From Candidatus Bathyarchaeota archaeon (GTDB taxonomy: Archaea; Thermoproteota; Bathyarchaeia; 40CM-2-53-6; FEN-987), in assembly GCA_003152955.1 (NCBI GenBank), contig PMBQ01000165.1, forward strand, positions 10,512-17,335: a DNA stretch of 6,824 nucleotides, given 5' to 3'. A model generated the notes under the pieces. It was given only the letters and a program-made list of their open reading frames with translations, ran no database searches and had not been told where the DNA came from. The position numbers and the translations under genes were made by a program. Below, piece after piece: positions 1-4,208 of the stretch (within the stretch, counting starts at the first letter, position 1; every line of letters starts with the position of its first letter).

Positions 1-624
1 ATAATGGACGACATTTACCACAAGCTCGTGTTCGACGACAAGAAAGCAGTGCCCTGCTACAGGTTCACAAAGAAAGACATCGAAGATTCGAAAGTCATAG
101 TGACAAATGGCATTTCCAAACTATATGGGATGACGGGGTTCCGAATCGGTTGGACCATTGCCCCCAGAAGGCTCGTTCAGATTATGACGAACATCCAGGC
201 CCAGACGACTTCGTGCGCTTCAGTTATCCTGCAGGCAGCAGCCGAGGGTGCGCTGACCGGTCTCCAGAGTGTTGTGGAGAATCTGCGTTTGACCATTCAA
301 AACAACCGTAACATCATGATGCAAGAGTTGAGGTCCATTAAAGGAGTCAAAGTAACCGAACCCGGCGGAACCTTCTACTGCTTCCCAGATTTCACCGCGT
401 ACGTCAGAGACTCAGTCCAACTCTCCAATCTTCTTCTGAAAAAAGCGCTCGTGGTAACCGTGCCAGGCAAGGAGTTTGGAATGGAAGGCCGGTTACGGCT
501 CAGTTACGCTGGATCAGTAAAAGACATCACTGAAGGAGTCGCGAGGATCCGGTGGGCGCTTGATCCTGACTCTCCAAATGAGATCTACATTGGCGACAGA
601 AAGATGGTTAGGGATTGGCTATGA
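1..624 (+). CDS. Class I/II (fold-type I) PLP aminotransferase, aspartate aminotransferase-like, 5'-truncated
   Basis: C-terminal half of a PLP-dependent aminotransferase that moves an amino group between an amino acid and a 2-oxo acid, probably in the cytosol. The reading frame is open through base 1, and the ATG at base 4 is an internal Met, because it sits inside the conserved D-x-x-Y motif. Counting from base 1, D3 and Y6 are the expected PLP ring contacts, K40 in SKLYGMTG is the Schiff-base lysine, R48 (GFRIG) binds the cofactor phosphate, and R166 (RLSYAGS) is the substrate carboxylate arginine. The motif wording fits subgroup Ib (aspartate/aromatic type). Roughly half of a normal ~390-residue protein is missing to the left. 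After the usual end (EGVARIRWAL) there are about 20 extra residues ending DWL. The stop codon overlaps the pckA start by ATGA, so the two are likely cotranscribed. Aspartate is the likely substrate given the neighbour, but alanine, aromatic or prephenate specificity cannot be excluded. Confidence 0.93.
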   Translation: MMDDIYHKLVFDDKKAVPCYRFTKKDIEDSKVIVTNGISKLYGMTGFRIGWTIAPRRLVQIMTNIQAQTTSCASVILQAAAEGALTGLQSVVENLRLTIQNNRNIMMQELRSIKGVKVTEPGGTFYCFPDFTAYVRDSVQLSNLLLKKALVVTVPGKEFGMEGRLRLSYAGSVKDITEGVARIRWALDPDSPNEIYIGDRKMVRDWL

Positions 625-2258
625 ACAACATACTGAACATTAAGACTCCCGCTCAAGGTCAAGCTGGTGCCCTCAAGAGTGATCATGGAATTGAGAGCCA
701 TGGACTCACAAACCTCCACCAAGCCTATTGGAACTTGCCACCGGAGGCTCTCTACGAGGAGATAGTCTTTCGTGGTGAGGGTAAGATCACCAAATCAGGC
801 GCAATTGCCGTCAACACCGGTAATCAAACGGCTCGATCTCCAAATGACAAGTACATTGTCAGAGAGAGCGAGAATGAGAAGAACGTCTGGTGGGGAGAAT
901 ACAACCGACCTCTGAGCCCGGATAAGTTCAATGAACTCTTCGAGCGTTTGCAGGGTTTCCTTCAAGGTAGAGATGTGTTCGTTCAAGATTGCTACGTTGG
1001 GGTCGACACTGAGCATCGGATGCCAATCCGGATAATCACAGAGCTAGCTTGGCACAGCCTCTTCGCCCGAAACATGTTCAACCCGCCCAACACGAACGAA
1101 GAATACCGACGACACGTACCCAATTTCACAATCTTGTCCATACCATCTTTCAAGGGGCTCCCGCAGATTGATGGTACCCGAAGCGACACATTCATCGCAC
1201 TCAACTTTGGTCAATCAATAGGCCTCATAGGGAACACTGCATACGCGGGAGAGATCAAGAAGTCAGTCTTCACTGTTCTGAACTACAAGCTCCCACTGAA
1301 TGGAGTGATGTCAATGCACTGTTCAGCGAACATAGGCCCGAGCGGTGACACTGCCATATTCTTCGGCCTGTCTGGTACCGGCAAGACAACGCTCTCCGCT
1401 GATCCCAAACGTCGGTTGATCGGTGACGACGAGCATGGATGGAATGACACAGGTATCTTCAACTTCGAGGGCGGATGCTATGCCAAAGTCATCCGTTTGT
1501 CCTCTTCCGCTGAACCGCAGATCTACGCCTGTACTCGTCGGTTCGGGACAGTCTTGGAGAACGTGGTTCTGGATGAAACTACGCGAATGGTAGATCTGGA
1601 CGACGATTCAATTACAGAGAATACTCGTGCGTCTTATCCTCTAGAATTCATCGACAACGCGGTGCCGGAAAAAAGGGGAGGCCACCCGAAAACTATGGTT
1701 ACACTGACTTGTGATGCACGTGGGGTCATGCCTCCGATCGCGAGATTGACTCATGAACAGGCGCTTTACCAGTTCGTCTCAGGTTACACGGCGAAGATCG
1801 GGGGGACGGAGATCGAACTCGGCAGGGAACCTGAAATCACGTTCAGCGTTTGTCTTGGCGGTCCGTTCATGGTGCATCAACCGGCCACCTATGTAGATTT
1901 GTTGAAGCGTAAACTTTCTCGATACAATGTTCAGTGCTGGCTCATCAACACGGGATGGATCGGTGGTCCCTTTGGCATCGGAAAACGGATTAGCATTTCG
2001 TATACTCGCGCAATGCTCAATGCAGCACTAAGCGGTAGCTTGCTCCAAGGCGACTTCTGGGCAGATCCAATCTTCGGATTTCAAGTTCCAAAGAACTGCC
2101 CCGGTGTGCCCGACGGTATCCTCGATCCCGCCGAATCTTGGCCGAGCAAGAAAGAATACATGGAGAAATACCGCCAGCTAGCTCTTCACTTCATAAACAA
2201 CTTCAAGAAGTTTGAGGCAACTTGCCCGGAACTTGTGAAGTCGGGTCCAAAGGTCTAG
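621..2258 (+). CDS. pckA: Phosphoenolpyruvate carboxykinase, ATP-dependent
   Basis: Converts oxaloacetate and ATP to PEP, CO2 and ADP, the first committed step of gluconeogenesis, in the cytosol. The product has 545 residues, normal for the ATP family. Family landmarks: R72 in RSPNDKYI (oxaloacetate site), metal ligands K214 (EIKKSVF), H233 (MHCSANIG) and D270, the P-loop GLSGTGKT at 249-256, kinase-2 motif GDDEHGW at 268-274, and R336 in NTRASYPL. From K214 on through D270 these fall one residue from the well-studied E. coli positions (K213, H232, K254, D269), so the active site looks complete. I start at ATG 621, which overlaps the aminotransferase stop (ATGA) and has AGGGA at 610-614 six bases upstream. 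An in-frame TTG at 615 would add two residues and is less likely. The overlap implies translational coupling to the aminotransferase, which would supply oxaloacetate from aspartate. No obvious terminator hairpin follows; a T-rich tract at 2402-2415 may end transcription. Confidence 0.97.
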   Translation: MNNILNIKTPAQGQAGALKSDHGIESHGLTNLHQAYWNLPPEALYEEIVFRGEGKITKSGAIAVNTGNQTARSPNDKYIVRESENEKNVWWGEYNRPLSPDKFNELFERLQGFLQGRDVFVQDCYVGVDTEHRMPIRIITELAWHSLFARNMFNPPNTNEEYRRHVPNFTILSIPSFKGLPQIDGTRSDTFIALNFGQSIGLIGNTAYAGEIKKSVFTVLNYKLPLNGVMSMHCSANIGPSGDTAIFFGLSGTGKTTLSADPKRRLIGDDEHGWNDTGIFNFEGGCYAKVIRLSSSAEPQIYACTRRFGTVLENVVLDETTRMVDLDDDSITENTRASYPLEFIDNAVPEKRGGHPKTMVTLTCDARGVMPPIARLTHEQALYQFVSGYTAKIGGTEIELGREPEITFSVCLGGPFMVHQPATYVDLLKRKLSRYNVQCWLINTGWIGGPFGIGKRISISYTRAMLNAALSGSLLQGDFWADPIFGFQVPKNCPGVPDGILDPAESWPSKKEYMEKYRQLALHFINNFKKFEATCPELVKSGPKV

Positions 2259-2401
2259 GTGTCGAGGTCTTTCCTGGCATTGAGGGCGCGGCATTACAAC
2301 TGGTAACATAGTTTCCAGCTCAGGATACTCTTCTAATCTCCTTCGTGAGTTTGGAGGAGCGCCACTTCGACCGAAGCTTAGCGTAGCCCTTTAGTAACCT
2401 C

Positions 2402-2415
2402 TTTTGATATTTTTT
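2402..2415 (+). promoter_or_regulatory. TATA-like T-rich tract upstream of the small zinc-finger gene
   Basis: TTTTGATATTTTTT is the most AT-rich run in the space after pckA. Its centre is about 25 bases before the ATG at 2433, the distance expected between an archaeal TATA box and a transcription start. The mRNA would then begin at or next to the start codon (leaderless), which fits the lack of any spaced Shine-Dalgarno there. The T6 run at 2410-2415 could instead, or also, act as an archaeal oligo-T terminator for the aminotransferase-pckA transcript. This is inference from sequence only. Confidence 0.4.
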
Positions 2416-2432
2416 GCCAGAGTTGGCTGAGG

Positions 2433-2603
2433 ATGTCCGATGAATACACAATCTGCCGCTGTGGAGCTAGATTCACGAATGATGCTGAGGGCAAGCGGCT
2501 TTATGATCTCCATCAATCTTGGTGTGGGAAGCAGGGCGCAGTACAGTCTGGGCCAAGAATCAGACCCAGAACTAAGCGAGGTTATGATGATTCTGAAGGT
2601 TGA
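2433..2603 (+). CDS. Small C2HC-type zinc-finger-like protein (56 aa), hypothetical
   Basis: Not a recognised named gene. The 56-residue frame carries a compact zinc-finger-like pattern near its N terminus: C8-x-C10, F14, L23, H27 and C31 (ICRCGARF ... LHQSWC), followed by a basic tail with R42, R44, R46, K48 and R49. Cys/His at these spacings, with the buried Phe and Leu between them, suggests a single zinc-binding module that could contact nucleic acid or a protein partner; that role is inferred. ATG 2433 is the only standard start in this frame, which opens after a TAG at 2379-2381. GAGG (2429-2432) touches the ATG directly and is too close to be a ribosome site, so a leaderless start from the TATA-like tract at 2402-2415 is likelier. 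A longer ORF in another frame (2440-2751) lacks any such motif and looks like a shadow. The frame continues open after the TGA up to 2798, which raises the possibility of a broken longer gene. Confidence 0.5.
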   Translation: MSDEYTICRCGARFTNDAEGKRLYDLHQSWCGKQGAVQSGPRIRPRTKRGYDDSEG

Positions 2604-2747
2604 ATCTGGCGTGAGGACCATAGTTCGATGGAGCGCAGGTTGCTGGCCAGGAAAAAAATTCGCGTTTTGGAGTCCCGGGCGGCGTCGACGCGCGGTTACT
2701 TTGATTGTGCGGACTCCGGTGTCGGCACTGTTGTGGGGAATGTTATC

Positions 2748-2923
2748 ATGAGCGATACCGGAACGAGCCTTCCTAGAAAAAACACCAGAAAACTACGTTA
2801 GACAAGTCAAATGTCACAGCTGCACAATCTGTTCAGAAACTAGCAGAAACTGGTCCAAAAGCTCTCGGCTCGCTTCTGGAAAAAAAGGAGCTCTATCGCC
2901 TTCTCAAACGACTAGTGGCTTAG
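2748..2923 (+). other. Candidate small ORF interrupted by a -1 frameshift at an A AAA AAC heptamer
   Basis: Unrecognised and uncertain. From ATG 2748 (GGGGAA at 2735-2740 is a weak ribosome site) the frame reads MSDTGTSLPRKN and then stops at TAG 2799-2801. The -1 frame opens right after TAG 2774-2776, has no usable start codon before its last three codons, and runs to TAG 2921-2923. It encodes a basic stretch (HQKTTLDK) and then a likely amphipathic helical segment (KLAETGPKALGSLLEKKELY, followed by RLLKRLVA). The two frames meet at the heptamer A AAA AAC (2777-2783), in exactly the phase needed for -1 slippage. Shifting there would give a 58-residue protein. Alternatively one A has been lost from an original A7 run, by mutation or by a sequencing error. 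The zero frame is also open upstream back to 2604, including an ATG at 2628, so the gene could begin earlier. A tandem 10-base near-repeat (2834-2843 and 2844-2853) lies in the helical part. Confidence 0.27.
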
Positions 2924-2996
2924 TTCCCTTCAAAGTCAACAATGTCTCTCTGCAATGGCACCAGTCTAGGCCGAATTTGGCGGGTTTTGATTGGAA

Positions 2997-3005
2997 GCTT
3001 TAATT
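2997..3005 (+). promoter_or_regulatory. Possible TATA box for the nitroreductase gene
   Basis: GCTTTAATT, preceded by purine-rich GGAA, resembles an archaeal BRE plus TATA element. Its centre is about 35 bases upstream of the TTG at 3037, so a start point about 26 bases downstream of the box would leave a 5' leader of roughly ten bases. No Shine-Dalgarno sequence is visible between this element and the start codon. Support is by position and composition only. Confidence 0.35.
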
Positions 3006-3036
3006 CGTCTTTCACGATAGTTCCGTTCGATTTCGG

Positions 3037-3564
3037 TTGCAGTTCTTTGAAGTCATAAACCATAGGCGTTCCATCCGGGCTTACAGTTCGAAACCGGTAG
3101 AGGATGAGAAGCTGAAGCAGATCTTTCAAGCTGCCAACCTGGCTCCGTCCGCTGGAAACTTGCAGGCCTACCAAGTTCATGTCTTCCGGAAACAGGAGAA
3201 GAGGGATGCCTTGGCAAAAGCAGCTTTCGATCAAAGGTTCCTCAGCGAAGCTCCGATCTGTTTAGTATTCTCCGCCGATCCGTCGCGTTCAGCTCCAAAG
3301 TACGGTGGGAGAGGAACTGAGCTCTACAGCGTTCAAGACGCCACAATCGCGGGAACATTCGCCATGCTCGCCGCTGTTGACTTGGGCTTAGCGACCGTCT
3401 GGGTGGGATCGTTTGATGAAGAAAAGGTTCAGGAAGTGGTTGGTGACAAATCGGTACGACCCGTTGCAATGTTCGCGCTCGGCTACCCGGCTGAAGAACC
3501 TGAGGCTACCTCCAGAAGAGCGATTGAGGATCTCTTTCGTGGAGACTTTCCACAAACAGATTAG
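3037..3564 (+). CDS. Nitroreductase-family FMN oxidoreductase
   Basis: A 175-residue flavoprotein of the nitroreductase superfamily. Such proteins bind FMN and use NAD(P)H to reduce nitro compounds, quinones, flavins or other acceptors; the native substrate cannot be read from the sequence. Evidence is the N-terminal FMN-phosphate motif HRRSIRAY (R10, R11, S12, R14), the APSAGNLQ segment at 36-43, and the C-terminal GLATVWVGSFDEEKV region starting near residue 117, followed by PVAMFALGYPAE, the usual order for the family. The length suits the short single-domain members, which typically act as dimers. The start is TTG 3037: the frame closes at TAA 3001-3003 and holds no ATG or GTG before the conserved motif. 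There is no Shine-Dalgarno, so a short-leader transcript from the TATA-like element at 2997-3005 is plausible. It converges on the VOC gene with 24 bases between the stop codons, and no functional link to its neighbours is evident. Confidence 0.93.
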   Translation: MQFFEVINHRRSIRAYSSKPVEDEKLKQIFQAANLAPSAGNLQAYQVHVFRKQEKRDALAKAAFDQRFLSEAPICLVFSADPSRSAPKYGGRGTELYSVQDATIAGTFAMLAAVDLGLATVWVGSFDEEKVQEVVGDKSVRPVAMFALGYPAEEPEATSRRAIEDLFRGDFPQTD

Positions 3565-3588
3565 ACAGAGCATCTCGCAGGCCGAATC

Positions 3589-3981
3589 TCAACTTTGACG
3601 CTTCGCTCTTCCGATGAGTTCAATCCAGATTCCGTCAGGGTCCTTCAAGAAAGCCAACTTATACTTGCCTTGTGCAAACGGTTCAACCGCTTTCTTAGCT
3701 CCCTTTTTCAGCAGCTGTTTATACTCGCTATTGACGTCCTTGACCCAAAACGCTAGATGATCCATTTCGCTTCCGGTTTTGAAGTTCTCGTGATACTTCG
3801 TGCCCGGAGGATAGTAGTTTAGCTCAAGCCTTTGGGTCGAGTGGGGGCTTTTGAGTTCCACCCAGATGCCTCCGTGTTCCATCTTCCCTTCAAGGTTGAG
3901 CTTCATTCCCATAACTCGGGTGTAGAAACGTAGGGAGCGTTGAAGATTGCGCACTCGAATTCCTGTGTATCGGAAGTACAT
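3589..3981 (-). CDS. VOC superfamily (glyoxalase/bleomycin resistance fold) protein
   Basis: A 130-residue single-module vicinal oxygen chelate protein. It opens with IRVRNLQRSLRFYTRVMGM and ends with the typical AFLKDPDGIWIELIGR. Compared with E. coli glyoxalase I, three of the four metal ligands are conserved: E53 (LELNYY), H75 (DHLAFWV) and E121 (WIELI). The first ligand, His5 in E. coli, is Tyr5 here (RYTGIRV). Members are metalloenzymes such as lactoylglutathione lyase, epimerases or dioxygenases, so a glyoxalase I role should not be assumed. Two modules must pair to form active sites, implying a dimer. I prefer ATG 3981, which has GGAG (3991-3994) nine bases upstream. An in-frame TTG at 3996 would add five residues but would run through that GGAG. 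The gene diverges from alaS and converges with the nitroreductase. It stands alone, and its substrate is unknown. Confidence 0.9.
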   Translation of the reverse strand: MYFRYTGIRVRNLQRSLRFYTRVMGMKLNLEGKMEHGGIWVELKSPHSTQRLELNYYPPGTKYHENFKTGSEMDHLAFWVKDVNSEYKQLLKKGAKKAVEPFAQGKYKLAFLKDPDGIWIELIGRAKRQS

Positions 3982-4208
3982 TTGCTCTGACTCCAATAAT
4001 CAATTGCCTATTTAGAAAAAAGCGGTGAATAACCGTTACTTCGTTCAAGCAAGGAATCGAGATGGTGGCCTATTCTTGTCGTATCTTTCATGGTGAAGCT
4101 GCAGTCAATTTGGTTTACTGTGAAGATAAGGTGACTGAGAGAGAAGCAGGCAAATAGCTTTCTAGTCAGTTTGCTTCGTTCTGATGTGTCGGCTGGAGGA
4201 ATGGGTTA
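3982..4208. promoter_or_regulatory. Divergent intergenic region between the VOC gene and alaS
   Basis: This 227-base space must hold both promoters. On the minus strand, TTCTAAATA (4017-4009) is a TATA-like element about 31 bases before the VOC ATG, which would leave a very short leader. On the plus strand the best candidate for alaS is the weaker CAAATAGC at 4151-4158. It is followed by an imperfect inverted repeat, GAAGCA (4143-4148) with TGCTTC (4172-4177), and then by the ribosome site at 4195-4200. A 31-codon frame (ATG 4062 to TAG 4157) has no recognisable features. No tRNA or other structured RNA is recognisable. Confidence 0.35.
4195..4200 (+). promoter_or_regulatory. Strong Shine-Dalgarno of alaS, deciding the GTG start
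   Basis: GGAGGA lies eight bases before GTG 4209. The ATG at 4201-4203 is in another frame and hits TAG after two codons. The next in-frame GTG (4236) would cut into the conserved N terminus just before FFKENGF, and the frame upstream closes at TGA 4182-4184. The site therefore fixes GTG 4209 as the start. Confidence 0.75.

Noticed and set aside
2367..2378. Short inverted repeat CTTC/GAAG downstream of pckA as a terminator
   Set aside because: Only a four to five base stem with a tiny loop and no T run directly after it. Archaeal termination relies mainly on oligo-T tracts, and the T-rich tract at 2402-2415 is a better candidate.
2440..2751. 103-codon plus-strand ORF after pckA
   Set aside because: It overlaps the zinc-finger frame, shows no motif and has an odd Trp/Arg-rich composition at its end. 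It reads as a shadow of the frame starting at 2433.
2920..3234. 104-codon minus-strand ORF
   Set aside because: Its first two thirds lie opposite well-conserved nitroreductase motifs. Only the distal 47 codons deserve any thought, and they are listed separately.
3565..3588. Possible shared terminator between the converging nitroreductase and VOC genes
   Set aside because: The 24-base gap contains no hairpin and no T run on either strand.
4062..4157. 31-codon ORF in the alaS leader with AAGGA nearby, considered as a leader peptide
   Set aside because: No alanine-codon run or attenuator-like structure, no known archaeal attenuation of this type, and the length is easily reached by chance.
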